The notes: generated from the sequence alone by a model not told the origin. Numbered from the stretch's first letter, positions 33,462 through 46,134 are shown. The stretch is DNA of 64,000 bases from Sipunculus nudus (GCA_026874595.1 CM049316.1:65085176-65149175), one strand, 5' to 3'. Translations and numbers: made by a program.

Positions 33462-33959
33462 ACCAGTGATGTAGTGAACTCTACAACATCCGAGTCCGAG
33501 TGCAAGTCCGAGTCAGAGTCATTCGATTCAGAGTCCAAGACCGAGAAGTTCGAGTTTCAAATCCACCTTCTTCGAGTTCGAATCAATTTGAACCCGAGTC
33601 AAAGTCAGTCTCCTTTACAGATATTCTTATTATAAGACATTTTAAAATTTGAGACAATTATGCAAATTTCATGTACCCTTTACTTAAATTTTTAATTAAT
33701 TTAGCCCCTGATGCATATCTTAAAATGTTTATGTATAGTTTTATTTATTGTAATATTTTGTTAGAAGTTAATCCATTTGTACCATCGTTCTATAGTTATA
33801 TGGACTCGAGATGGACTCGCCCTGATTTCTGGAGTCCTTAACTACATCCAAGTCCAAGTACAAGTCCAAGGCCCTCGAATCCAAGTCCCAGTCCTTAAAA
33901 ACAGTGGACTCGAGACCGAACTCGAGTACAAGTCCTCACTCGAATCGTACATCACTGGT
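33462..33959 (-). mobile_element. GGACTCGG element, complete, with 12-bp inverted ends
   Basis: ACCAGTGATGTA (33462-33473) and TACATCACTGGT (33948-33959) are perfect inverted copies. TCAT flanks both ends (33458-33461 and 33960-33963), a probable 4-bp target-site duplication. Inside are two GAGTCC-rich arms (33486-33605 and 33798-33945) and a core with TTAGCCCCTGATGCAT, the reverse of the CATCAGGAGTTAA block at 53363. At 498 bp with no coding capacity, it is a non-autonomous DNA transposon by structure. No superfamily is assigned. Confidence 0.88.
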
Positions 33960-33964
33960 TCATT

Positions 33965-35030
33965 AATTTTAATTTCAATGTCAATATTGTGAGATTTTAT
34001 AGAGTCGATGTAACGTCTTTACTTCCTGCTTAGAAGAAGGCAAAGGTATCAGGTTTTCCTTTATTTAGTTACTTACATGATTACTTGGTTGGTTTGTCAT
34101 TATGCATCTCTACTGAAAGGTAATGAACAAGTCTTCTTGAAATATTCTGGGGTGCTTAATAAATGTACATAACATTTGGCGGTTATTCCGATAACCAAAA
34201 TTTGTTAAGAAAAAACGAAAGAGTCAAAACATTAAGCTTTCCAGTCAGTCACAGAAACAAAATTTAATATTCTAAGATCATATATATGTAATAAGTAAAA
34301 TCGACTAACATCTTTTAAACAGTCGCTTTCGGGTTGCTCCCAAGATATCATATCGCAACACCTTCCGCCTACCCATCACGCTAAATTACTGTCACTGCGC
34401 GCGGGGTGTTTTGGGAATTAAGTTCAAAGAACATTGGGACTCCCTGGATATGACCAAATTTCAGTCCATACCATTCAGGAGTGATAAACAGTAGATTTAC
34501 GCGGTTCCCGCCTCTCATCTTCCAAAGTGATAGCCATTTCTGGGGCTCCTGGTGACAGCTTATTCCGGTAAGAAACCATCAAGCTAAACAGCTGTCTTAA
34601 CCAAACGGAAGTTGTGGACTGGTGCCCGGCATATAAAATCATCCACCTCTGAGTGACGGATTACGTGGACTGGTGTGGACGCATATTTAAAGATCTTCCC
34701 ACTAAAGGCTAAATGACAGTAACCATAAATTCGTTTTTGGTTTGACTGGAAGTATCTGCTCACAAGAATTTCTAAGCGTGATGCAACGAGCGTTGCATAC
34801 CATAAATCTATTACTTGAAATAAATGTAGCCAATATTTGTTATTATTCCCTTAGCAGGTATTATGTTTATATGTTATGTGGTGGGTCAGTGATTGGGTTG
34901 GATTGCCTGGTAGTATATAACTTTAAACAAAAAGCTTGAAACAAAAATTTGTGAGAAGGTTTTGGTACCACGCAAGAAAAATACCTCAGAAAGTTCTCAA
35001 GAATTTTCACCATTGTCAGATGAGCAATTT
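33965..35030. other. Non-coding stretch
   Basis: No gene or repeat was recognised. Small open frames near 34742-34939 are featureless. Confidence 0.4.
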
Positions 35031-35033
35031 ATT

Positions 35034-35936
35034 TACTATGGTTCGTTTCATATTCGATATTTTAAGTTTTCGCGATTTCCACCTTTCAGTTTTTTTTGCG
35101 AGTGTTTCATTTTGGCGATGTCTACGATACAGGAACCTACACACAGCATAAATATAACTGTATATGTGGTAAGTTCTAAAGGAACATGGAAAGAGTACAA
35201 ATTCCACTAATAGTTTAATTAATTATGTAATCATATGAGTGTTGTTTTACAGGTAACTTTAAAGTGCTGCAGTCATTTATTGTATCAGTCTTTAGCCTTT
35301 CAACTTCCAACAGGCATGGATTACTGTGATTGACTTCATATTCGCGTGAAAAAATTTTCGCGAGTTTTATATTTTCAGTGTTTCGCGAGGGTTCCATTTT
35401 CGCGATCTTACCAAACAGTATCTACGAAGTTAAATTATTAAGTCTTATCAGTCTCATCAATTTGACAAAAACCTCTAGAGAATATGGATAACACAAGGAA
35501 TGGAAATACCTATTCACAATTTTCTGATAATACGGAAGACCTGATATTATTTATAATATCAATCTTAGGTTTACGAATAACATCAGTTGCATGTTATTAT
35601 TTATATTATCAATCTTTCAACTTTATTGATAACGTACATGCGATGCCAACGGGGATGTAGTATAAAGGACTGCTTCCCTGCATATTATTCACGACGGTTT
35701 TATTTTCGCGTTAATTATACCATTTTGCGAATTTCGCGAATTTGTAACTCTCGCGAAAAAGAAAACAACCACAGTGTATATGCATGAGATGTCCTTTGAT
35801 GAGAAGTGTTGAACTATATGAATGTTCACTTGTGATGGATAGGCGTCTTATTCACGAAGTTTTTATTTTCGGGGTAAGTTTCCTTCGCGAATATCGTGAA
35901 ACTGAAACTCTCAGGGGCAAAATACCAACCACAGTA
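35034..35936. mobile_element. TCGCGA-type MITE (outer), split by a relative
   Basis: Left part 35034-35321: TACTATGGTTCGTTTCATAT, TTCGCGATTTCC, TTTTTTTGCGAGTGTTTCAT, ACGATACAGGAACCTACACA. It aligns with the left arm at 43744. Right part 35776-35936: TTATTCACGAAGTTTTTATT, TTCGCGAATATCGTGAAACT, ACCAACCACAGTA. Removing the inner element leaves about 449 bp, the size of the other complete copies. Confidence 0.78.
35322..35776. mobile_element. TCGCGA-type MITE (inner), nested in the outer copy
   Basis: Left end TACTGTGATTGACTTCATAT with TTTCGCGAGGGTTCCATTTT. Right end TTATTCACGACGGTTTTATT, TTCGCGAATTTG, TCTCGCGAAAAAG, CAACCACAGT. About 455 bp. Its ends are the same type as those of the element it interrupts. 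Confidence 0.82.
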
Positions 35937-37877
35937 ACCCGGCCATGGACCAGAGATTAGTGGTATTAGTGGCTACCTCTGTTCTGGTCAGGAGTACTGA
36001 CGTGTGATCCAACCATGGAAAAACACATTTGTCTATGTAACATATACCAAAGTTTGATTAGTATACTAGAAGAGGTATATATACCTTTAAAAGTCTCAGA
36101 CTACTAATTTCTATTACTATTGTTCTTTTTTTTTAATTTAAATTTGAAAGATAGAACCATAGCATCATTATGAATTTAAGAAATTGTCACATAAATTTGA
36201 AGAAACACGGGGGAATGGTAAGATCAAAGCTTATATGTACTTCCAAATTTCTTTATAGAGTTTAGTTCGTTTGGCCGTCGGTCAAACTTAAACCATGGCG
36301 TCAGGTGTCCGTCTGTCTCTCCGCCTGACTCGCTTTCGTCAACAATTAAAAAAAAGGCTTCTTTTCTTCTTTTATATTGTCGGGATTTAACTTTGCTTTT
36401 TTCATCAGATAGGGCTAGTTGTGGGCTTTTTAAATTCTATACAGAATGTTGATATTGAATAATTATGCAATTAAGTATGCAAACTTGTTAAAAATCTTAA
36501 AAATGCTTTCTCTCTTTTTTTCCTGACCGATTTTAATTTTATTTGCTTAATCTGTAAATCTTGAAAATGATCATATATCTGGACTATACTATAAACTAAG
36601 ATTATGAAGAATGAATTTTACAAACATTGACGGTTGTTCTTTTCAGGAAGCAAACGAACAAAAAATATCACATAAAGCAGTATAGCACATTCACAATATC
36701 TCAAATTTTTTTTTAATATTTAAAATCGCATTGTCACCGACTATTAACAAACAATCAGCTTTAGCATGCATGACTATAACATTTCGAGACCTCTTCTGTT
36801 GGTGAGCTTATACACTTACATCTATGAGAAAAAATTTGATGCAGTCACGACATCAGCTGCACCGTGCACGAGAAACTTTGACAAAAATAAGGGAGTCACC
36901 TGTCATGTATGTTTTTCACGAAGGAGAAGGGAACAATTCAAAGCTCCCACACAACACGCATACATGCAGGGTGTATTCAGGAGATGTCGCAGGGGGCCAT
37001 GGCACCCCTCTCCCGCCCATCCGACTTTGCATATATTATTGTAAAATAAATTCTAGACGCTTGAAGAAAACACAACATGAACAAAACTTACGAAATAACA
37101 ATATGAAAATATAATTTTTCATTACTGTTCACTTTCATCTGGCATTATGTGTAATTATATTTCTGGATCTGTCATGTGATACTTTAAATATTGAAGATAA
37201 GAAATCAGGGATTCCAAACTAAAAAAGAATGAGTTGACTGAAACAAATTTACTTTTTTCACCCATAACGTATTAACGTTATAAGAATATTAAAAAATTCT
37301 GATTTGATTCTTTGCAGAATCCTTCCTTGATATATAGCTTGTATACAGCTTATATAATGAGAACTTTACGTGAAACTTTTCCATTGTAAACGAATCTGGC
37401 CTGAGGGCGTCTAAAGCCGGTCTCCCATATATACGTACATTTAAACCCACACACCCAACAATTTAGAGAACAATTGACCACATTATTCCCGATATTTTGG
37501 TTATTTCTAGTTACGTCATCTGGATTGCTGTTGTTACATTGTCATTTTTTTACAGATTTTTTTCCGGGCTTTTTTTCATAAATACGGCCGGCACTTGCCT
37601 CCCTTCTTGTATCATTACAGTAAAAAAAAAAAAGAAAAGAAGTGACTTAACTTCATGTTACTTTACCATTTTGCGATCCATAATTACTCCTTGTCTGTAA
37701 GTCACAGACAATTTTCGTCTTCGTGAAAATTATTTCGGGACATATAATTCGCGGAAATGTATTACACGAAAAATTAAGAATAATTAAAGTAATATATGCT
37801 TAGATAACCATAAATGTGTCTACAAGTTCCATGTCATTTATGTATCCCACATACTACCCTGGGGCAGTCAATGTTTC
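35937..37877. other. Non-coding stretch with repeat scraps
   Basis: A GTCAGGTGTCCGTCTGTCTC block near 36300 resembles a common mollusc repeat. GGGGGCCATGGCACCCCTCT near 36991 resembles a transposon end. No gene was found. Confidence 0.35.
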
Positions 37878-37920
37878 CAGGGGCGGATCCAGGATTTAGG
37901 AAAAACAGGGGGGGGGGGAT
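37878..37920 (+). mobile_element. hAT-like transposon end
   Basis: CAGGGGCGGATCCAGGATTT (37878-37897) is a typical hAT-type terminal inverted repeat. It is identical over 20 bp, inverted, to 58751-58770. A G11 run follows. The partner end of this copy was not located. Confidence 0.65.
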
Positions 37921-38229
37921 CCGCTTCCGGTTCCATAAAGTAGTGTTGGGAGTCACTTCCTGGATCATAATCGATCAACCGATGATCGATCAACCTTAGC
38001 GACAGCTTGTCACCCCAAACGTCGATTTTAGATGAACTGGAGACGATGGGGTGACAGTACAAGCTATTGGGTTCGAATCAATTCTAGTATGTGCAGATGT
38101 GCACGCCATTTCTGACACTACTTTTTCATTTTCATCTACTTCTCGAACTGCCATTTTCCTGAGTTAAGACAAAAAGTAACGTTATTATGTTGGGGAAAAT
38201 AATAATTATTACATCCACGGTTTACTTAC

Positions 38230-38600
38230 GTGTATTCGTGCAGCAGTTTTTAATACCGAGGCTGGTTTTACTCGAAAAACTCGTCTCCACGTCTGTCAGC
38301 GGGAGAATCATAACTTCCGGTAGGGGATTTCCAAACGGCTATGTGTAAAACTCGGAAGTCCGAAGTCGGAAGCAAGGATTTTTTAAATAAAGCAATGTTC
38401 GAAGCATAATTAAAATGATACTACATCAATAGAAAGTACCATTTTATTTTTATTGATAGAATAAGGTCTTTTCTATCATTATGTAAAAAATCAAAGTTAT
38501 CCATCTGAAGTTATTGACTATTTCTTGCTCGGTAATGCCCGGTTATGGTCCAAATAACATGTGTAAAACTAGCCAGTAATGGCTAATGCACTGGTCATCA
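38230..38600 (-). repeat. ~340-bp inverted repeat, left copy
   Basis: On the - strand it aligns with 41690-42040. Shared blocks are GATGGATAACTNTNATTNTT, TTACANAATGATA, CTTATTCTATC, ATGCTTCRAAC, CTTCCGACTTC and AGTTTTNACA. The two copies are visibly diverged. They may be two members of one dispersed family or the worn ends of one 3.8-kb element. Confidence 0.65.
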
Positions 38601-39077
38601 TGTCGTCAGCAAACGTGTCAAGCATTTTCGGTTTCTTCAATATCACATATTTATCATAAACTCTGTTTTGTAACATTAATTATGCTGTTTTTTATAATAT
38701 ATTATATTGATATTTTATTTCATGTTGTAAAACAAGATTATATAATTACTCATCAATATTTTCGCTATTACCGTATTTTTTGTTTGTGGAAACATGAAAA
38801 AAAATAAAGATTTGTTAATATTTTAAAAATTACCCTGATAATATCATAGAGAGTTAAACAGATAATTTGACAGAACCACAAAACGTCCAGTAAATGTTTT
38901 AACAAGGGTGTTTCGAACAAAATATTTTATTTATCATGTATCAATTGAAAAACCTTTTCCTCTTCCATTGACCAAAAAATTTAATCATGATTATGAATCT
39001 CTTAAACTCTTATCTATTATGTAATACTTTTTATGCCAAATTATATTTTACATTTCATGGTCAGGTTGCACACATTT
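38601..39077. other. AT-rich non-coding stretch
   Basis: Nothing was recognised here. Confidence 0.4.
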
Positions 39078-39092
39078 ATATATATATGTATG

Positions 39093-39141
<49 letters not shown>
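39078..39141 (+). repeat. (AT)n microsatellite
   Basis: A GTATGTATGTAT lead-in followed by about 25 AT units. Confidence 0.9.
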
Positions 39142-39144
<3 letters not shown>

Positions 39145-40824
39145 TCACATTGCAATGTGATATTTTCCCCTATATATATACCTGCTGTAAATGGAACCTG
39201 TTTCAATTCATGTTTTGAAATTTTGCCAAAATAGCATAATATACATGATGCTTTACAAAAATTTGTTTGCTACTGATTTCATCAGACGTATCCTGCAAAA
39301 TTAAAAATAACCACAAGTATTAACAATACCTTGACAGAAAAAAATACACAATGCATGTGTAAATAGATATGATCCCGATTGTAACATTTTACCATCATAT
39401 AAAAAACAATAGTTTCTGTTTTTGCAGAACGATTCAATATATAATCGATATTTTTTATGCAGTTAGGCACAATATTCATCAAATTAATGTTCTGAAAATT
39501 TGCAAAACCACATCACACAAACATTTATATACTTTATATATATATATATATATTCGTAAAATACGTCAACTAAAAAATCAATAAAACATCAAACAAAACA
39601 TTTTGCATAGCCAAAAAAAGTTCATTAAATGTTTAAAAATAAATTGTTACAGAGCAAATGTTATAGATATAAAAAAATCTGTTTATTTGTAGAACCTGAT
39701 ACCAGCAACTATTAAGTCCGGAGAGAAGGGGGTCCGAAAGCGCACGGTACTTCTGTATCGAGAATTCCGATTATAGTCCGGTTAATTTTGTTTCTGAGCA
39801 TAAAAATATGAATCAAATAAAAATAGTGAGTATACACGGAATATTCAGATGCATATATTTTTATATAAAGATAAAAAATTTCTATACAGCAAAAGTAGAA
39901 TGGGAATAATTAATATTTGTAATTGAAATATTTATCTTAGCGGTAAATATCTAACTTGATTTATCAATCCGGTTTGGTTCCATTATTGCATGGTGTCATC
40001 ATTTTTATGTGGAATTTAAAGGAATGAATCATAAAGATGAGCAACAGGTTCAATAAAAATGCCTATATCCCGTAGCATCTTTAAGACACCAGGTCACCTC
40101 TAGACAGACTTTTACTTGAAGCCCCAGATGTCTTACGTGTCGATAAAGATTCTATATGGTTATTTATTAAAGATTTTACATTCAAAATTGTAATTTCTGA
40201 TCGAGATCCTTGTAATCGTATACAGTAATCCGAAGTTGAAGGGAGCACATTCTGTTTACATGCCCTTATCATGCACATATTATAACGTATGAGAGTGAAA
40301 TCAGTTGCAAATATACTTTAAAATATTATTAAATATCCATTTATTTGGAGTTGAAATGTGATGTTGAAACATCAGGAGTGAATTTTAATATATAAATATC
40401 AAGATTGAAAAAGTTTGAAAGAAAGAGTTAAAACTTGAAAAAGAATTGATTTTAGTTTTAAAAAAAATTATTTGCTTAAATATACAAATCGATAAGATTT
40501 TATAATCACACATGTATTAGTATGTTATATATTACCTGGACTGTTGTATCCCTTTTCTAAGATATATTTTAACTTTTTTTTTAAATATCGTAGAACTCTA
40601 ACATATTGAAGGACATTTCGTTTTGTATTTGATACATGTATGTTTTTTCTAGCGATGACCTACTGGGATATATTGAATTTTTATATTTGTTCAACGTATG
40701 GAAAATATATTACTGTTTTTATTTTGAATGACATCGTAATTTATAACTGTATTTTTAATGCCGTATTAGGGTTTATTATACCATATTTATTATACAGTGG
40801 TGCATCCATAGAGGGCGCAAGCAT
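39142..40824. other. AT-rich non-coding stretch
   Basis: This is the interior of the inverted pair at 38.2/42.0 kb. No coding region or recognisable transposase was found. A short AT run lies at 39537-39553. Confidence 0.4.
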
Positions 40825-40988
40825 AACACCGAGGAATCCCCATCCCCCCCCCCCCCCCCCCATCGCAGTACCGTGTGAGTCATACACGGTCTCCCCACAG
40901 AGCTCAGCTCGGGGTGGGATCGACCGTGAAAAATCTCACGGCTCCTCGGCTGATACTCAGACTCGCGCACTGTGCTGTCCGAGTCTGC
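40825..40988 (-). mobile_element. SINE-1 copy f, body and worn head
   Basis: Reverse-strand SINE-1: ACACCGAGGAATCCCC, GAGCTCAGCTCGGGGTGGGA, TCGACCGTGAAAAATCTCAC and CTCCTCGGCTGA, ending near the remains of the tRNA-like head. A C18 run at 40844-40861 expands the GGGGG tract of the GCCTTTCGGGGGTTCCTCGG block. Confidence 0.8.
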
Positions 40989-41449
40989 ATGTGCGCTCTC
41001 AGATCACAAAATTCGGTAAAATGCAAAGATTGTCATAAGACTTTAACATATCAATTATTTTACAACGATTACTACATTTAAATACTAGTAGTGACATTTT
41101 GCAAGTTATAAATGTATAGACGCGCATTTCATCATTGACATTAACATGCTACGAACTTTTGAATATTTGGACTTTCCAATTTATACCGTAATGTTATAGA
41201 AATATAAATATTAAAGCCCAACAACCTGAAGTTTGAATACATTGTTCCAATACATGTAGGAGTATAGTTGCGGAACAGAAAATCTTCATAATCTTTCGTT
41301 TAAGGTGCCTCAAAATGTCCTCTTTACATTGCATATTAAAAAATTTATCCCTTCCCATACCATCCCCATGTTAATATAAATAATTTTCACAAAACATAGC
41401 TCTAGATAGGGTGAAATATATTACGTGAAAATACCATCACATATATGTT

Positions 41450-41454
<5 letters not shown>
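40989..41454. other. AT-rich non-coding stretch
   Basis: Nothing was recognised here. Confidence 0.4.

Positions 41455-41530
<76 letters not shown>
41455..41530 (+). repeat. (AT)n microsatellite
   Basis: About 35 AT units with one break. Confidence 0.9.
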
Positions 41531-41533
<3 letters not shown>

Positions 41534-41689
41534 TAAATTTACAAATAAAAAAATTAAGAACTTATAGTTTTTCCGATTATGTATCATGATTTGTGTTATT
41601 CACGCATTTAAAGCAGAATCATGCATAAGCAATTTTAATATATGCATGCAACTATAATTATAATGAAACTGCATTTGGGCTGTGGCTCT

Positions 41690-42040
41690 TAACTGACCAC
41701 AAGTTAACCAGTGCGTCTCTGTGACTTCCGAGTTATACACATTGGATAACATCCCAAGACTTCTGACTGACTTCCGAGATTGCTTCCGAGCACTAAATCG
41801 TCCATAACGTTCAGATTGAAGAATGGATAACTATCATTCTTTACAGAATGATAATAAAGATCTTATTCTATCGGGGAAAAAACAAAACGGTATTGAAGCG
41901 TTAGCATTTTGTATATGCTTCAAACTGCATTATTTATAAAACGATTCCTTGGTTTCCGGCGTCCGGCTTCCGACTTCCAAGTTTTCATATACGACCGCGC
42001 CATGACACCATCACTTTTGAATGCGAAGTACCGCTTCACG
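41690..42040 (+). repeat. ~340-bp inverted repeat, right copy
   Basis: The partner of 38230-38600 in opposite orientation. It carries TGACTTCCGAG and CTTCCGAG blocks at its left and GGCTTCCGACTTCCAAGTTT at its right. Confidence 0.65.
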
Positions 42041-43743
42041 TGAATCGGTGCCACAGTGATGAAAGAAGGTAATAAATGTAATTATTTTTGTGTAATAACA
42101 TTTTTCTTCGATATTAAGCACATATAATACGACTATATAAGCCTGTGATGCCAAATAATACCAGACAGTAAATATTTTGATCCGACCCTTAGAATGGGCG
42201 TTCTGTTGTGACTGCCATCATGACTCCAGGCCCTATCAGTTTATTTCAGAAGGCCTGAATGTCATGTTGTCATGGCTAGATCAACCTATGATCGATTATG
42301 AGTGTGAAGTGCTAGGAATCAGTTGCAATTTCATGGTCAGTCGTGGTAAAATTGTTTTACCTCTAGGAGTATGAAATTTCTTATCAAATATGGATCTGTA
42401 CATCCTCTCAATAGATGTATAGGACTAATATAGGCTAACATATATTATAACTCTATAGCCTACATGTGTATATAATAAACTAAGGGTGTACTCCATAAGT
42501 AAACACAGGTTGTTCTGAAGATTGATCGGCTTAATTTTATGAAAACCTTCTATCATTATAAAGCCTAACCTTTGTAAAAAAAAAAAATCTATAATCGATT
42601 ATATCAATACAAGATTGATAATCGGGTCGTCCACATCAGCCAACCCTTTATCTATTCTAAGCGATCAACAGTCCCAACATAACCATATGTTACACCATTT
42701 ATTGACGCTGATAAATGTATACATCTGCTTGACCTCTCAGATATACTTATAACTGAATAGATGACCTTGTATCTCCCCAGGGATAAAGGACAATCACTTT
42801 ATTTAGGTCAATTATTCATCGTAAATTATTGATTAGTCTGCATGTGGGCAATCATTTTGGTAAATTATTCACATTAAATTATTTAGTAGTTTACACTTAC
42901 CCGCATGCAGTGAGCCATTTTTAAAACACCTCAGAGCTTGGCTTCATTTACTACCGAGTCAATAGAATTACTAGCTGGAACCGACACTTGGCTTTGTGGC
43001 GTTATATTATATATATATATATAATGAAAGAATAAAAAGGATCTTCCTGAGGCTGCTTGAACTCTTGATTTTAGTCGTTTTGGCAAAACACGCAAATTCT
43101 GCAGGAGACTGACGTAATTTTCATCAACGATAGAAAAAGGAATTGATTCTTAGGATCCAGTGATTTTGTTTAAGGAAGACTTGTAGTAAAAAAGGTATAG
43201 GCACACAGATTATAAGGATTTGCCATAAACTGTCCATGGCATGCTTTGTCCATCGCCCGTGACAGTCGTTACCTGCAGCTTGGCTTCAGTGACGTCACAA
43301 GTCTGGAAAACAACCGTAAGTTATTTTGAAATACCGGATAGGGAGGCACGGATAAATACATAACTTCCTGACCTGTCTTGTATACAGACAAACTTGAAAC
43401 AGACAGAAAAACAACAGAAAACAAACGAGTACAGAAATATATTTTTTTGTAAATTTAGTCTGTTGGGAAATCTTGTTCACTTAGAAACAAAAAAATAGAC
43501 AAAATAGACATGAAAATAAGATGGAATGAAATAATATATTTGTATAAATCTAAAGACAAACAAAAATTATAAGAAAAAAATATAAATGTGTAAATACAGC
43601 TCCTTGAGCTATCTTGTTTACAGAAAAATAGGCTAACTCACAGACAGATTGACTGAGAGACAGATAGACAACAAATTGATTAGAGTTAATGGATACATAA
43701 TCGATGCCTTATCTTTAATTAGCATATAAGTATAATAAGCATA
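42041..43743. other. Non-coding stretch
   Basis: It has a GATCAACCTATGATCGATTA block at 42280 related to the palindromic family near 27.66 and 37.97 kb, and a short AT run at 43007. No gene is supported. Confidence 0.4.
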
Positions 43744-44176
43744 TACTGTGGTTGGCTTCTTATTGCGAGCCTAATTTTCGTGATTTTAATTTTTTCATTG
43801 TTTCGCGAGGGTTTCATTTTCTTGATCTTACCATGTAGTAACCTACACAAAGTGTATGTACATTAATACATTACTTAATGTGCGCATGCGCTTTAAATCT
43901 GAACACACGGGGGAACGAGTGGAAATTCTTGTCCCCTATAGGCAGATTATATGGACTATTGGTGAAATATCAATCTTTTGAATTTCGACATGTAAACGTA
44001 AAGGTGTGGTCGCCTAGAGAACATGAAATGCCTGTGAGGCTTCACCATAAACGATCCTTCACAGGTGTAGATCTGGCGTTTATTCGCGAAGATTTAATTT
44101 TCGCGATCATTTTTTCCCTTTCGCGAATATCGCGAATTCGAAACCCTCGCGAACAAAAAAAAAACAGCCACAGCTT
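43744..44176. mobile_element. TCGCGA-type MITE, complete reference copy
   Basis: Left arm: TACTGTGGTTGGCTTCTTAT, TTTCGCGAGGGTTTCATTTT. Right arm: TTATTCGCGAAGATTTAATT, TTCGCGATC, CCCTTTCGCGAATATCGCGA, AACCCTCGCGAAC, an A-run, CAGCCACAGCT. The arms are inverted relatives over ~90 bp. The 124-residue open frame running through it is a passenger of the repeat. Confidence 0.87.
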
Positions 44177-44269
44177 ACGTATATACTTGCTAGAGAGAAT
44201 ACCACTATCACCCACAATGGTAGTGATAATACGAAAAACCCGAGAGTTTTAAGTCCAACCGCAGAGCGT

Positions 44270-44430
44270 ACAATATGAGCGCTCCAGGGCCATGTGACTG
44301 AGGTTCAGTTGCTGGCCCTGACTAATTAGCGTGAGCTGGCAGCACGCCTTCTGACCTGCCGCTGGCCACATGCTGCACCAGCTCACTGGCTGTATGGACT
44401 GTTTGATGCTGTTTCAGCATGGTGCGCAAG
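44270..44430. other. GC-rich segment with CAGCTCACTGG-type words
   Basis: An island of higher G+C with GGCCCTGACTAATTAGCGTG, GAGCTGGCAGCACGCC and CACCAGCTCACTGGCTG. No repeat match and no frame with splice support. Possibly a conserved regulatory element. Confidence 0.25.
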
Positions 44431-46134
44431 ATGTATACGACGTTATATAGAACAGTTAGGGGGCAAAGATCTAAGAATAGATAGACAACAAATTTTGAAC
44501 AGGTAGGAATAGTTGTGTCTCTTCATTTGTAATTATTAGAAATGTAGAGAGTGTTACGTTAGAGAGGCTATGTCATGCCGTCGTCTCAACGTTTTTGCAA
44601 TTCAGTTTACGAAAGTTTCTAGTATATAAGAAAAACTGTATATAAAAATTGAAAGATGTAAAAATATGTGACATAAGATTTTGAACTTATACAATACATG
44701 TATGTGACGGTTGCTTTGGTGGCTTTTTTTCCGATTTTATGCACTTTTGTTTGTTTCCTCGTATACACGCAGAGACTAAAAGTAATAAAAGCGTGGTTTT
44801 ATATATACTTGGAGGCCTGCTTTCCTTTCATGATGGCGTGATAGTGAATCCATAAAGACGTACATTTCTTTCATGCTCACTGATAAAAGCACTGATGTGA
44901 TTTCACAGCTTCAACAAACATGATTTCTTTTCTTAAAAGATCCCCGGCCACTATCAGGAAAAACTTTGTAGTTTGTGAGAAAATAAGAAGTAAAGTTTTA
45001 CCGGAAGTACCAAATCCCACAATTAGAAAGCCCAGGCTGTAAATATTTGTCCTGTGCTTCCGACTAAAGAATTATCTATCTTTAAAAAGGAAACCTTTTT
45101 TTAACCATTTATATTATGTCAAAGTTATATATTGTTATTATAGTGACATTATACTTTCTATGCACGCAAAATTGTCAGACAGAACAAACCGATCAAAGCG
45201 TTTTCGATGTTTTTTATCAACTGTCGTAAAAATCTATAAAATATACCGAATCACCTTGAACTCCCGGGATATGTAGATTAATTTTCCGTTGGCCTCGTTT
45301 GCTCAATTTGGCTGACGTGAGATCATGGCAACGAGATAGTGAGAATGACCTATCAAGTTGAGGCATATAAAACATCGCGTGGCTGGTGGCACACTGATGA
45401 CGCGTTGTCGCTTTATCGTCAGTCATGATTGGCTAATTACCTGACAAATTACACCTAAGGTATCCTGGGTGACGTACTTTACAAACACCAGGCTGATATG
45501 GAAGCTTTATTATAGCAACACATTGTCTGAAGCAATCATAAGAGGGCGTGCATTTTACTAGTAAGGCTCCAAGAAAGTTCTGAAGGTGTTACTTTTGATA
45601 CTTATGGAACAATTAATAGTATAAATAATATTACGCAATGCATTTTTAGGTTTATATGCTGTTGTCCAAATATCATCTTTCACTGAAATGTAGAATAATA
45701 CAAATTCATGGAAATACAGTTTTATTATAAATGTTGGAAATTGAAAGCATAAGGCACAATGAATGATATTATATGTGACGTTAGCCGTACATGAATAGAA
45801 TATATATATGATAAACATATTGAAGATACAAGGAAACAAAGAATACCATGAAATATTGGAAATAGGCCTAATTTACTTTAGTTGGTAATAAATGGTAAAA
45901 ATTAAAAAGTAAGACTGTATATTTGTTGTTATCACTTATAGATAAACCTAAAACGCAATTGAATTTTAACAAACGAAAAGTTTACCAACCAGATGGGATT
46001 GGATATGCAAATATCGTAATGAGCAACGTGCCATTATACTAATGCAAACAGGTTAGTAAAGTATTAAAGTATAAAATCATAACAAGGCAAATGAGATCAG
46101 CACAACAGCACGTTACACATGCATGCACATTTAA
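44431..46134. other. Non-coding stretch
   Basis: No exon or repeat family was recognised. 45240-45440 is less AT-rich and contains ATTGGCTAATT, but nothing decides its role. Confidence 0.35.

Noticed and set aside
36766-37114. Two overlapping + open frames with basic stretches
   Set aside because: The 3' part carries a GGGGGCCATGGCACCCC block typical of repeats; no splice or domain support.
40640-41038. 132-residue + strand open frame
   Set aside because: Its second half is the reverse strand of a SINE-1 copy including a C18 run; the first half has no domain or splice support.
43878-44252. 124-residue + strand open frame
   Set aside because: It runs through the right arm of the TCGCGA MITE (43744-44176), and the residues encoded by the arm are a passenger of the repeat.
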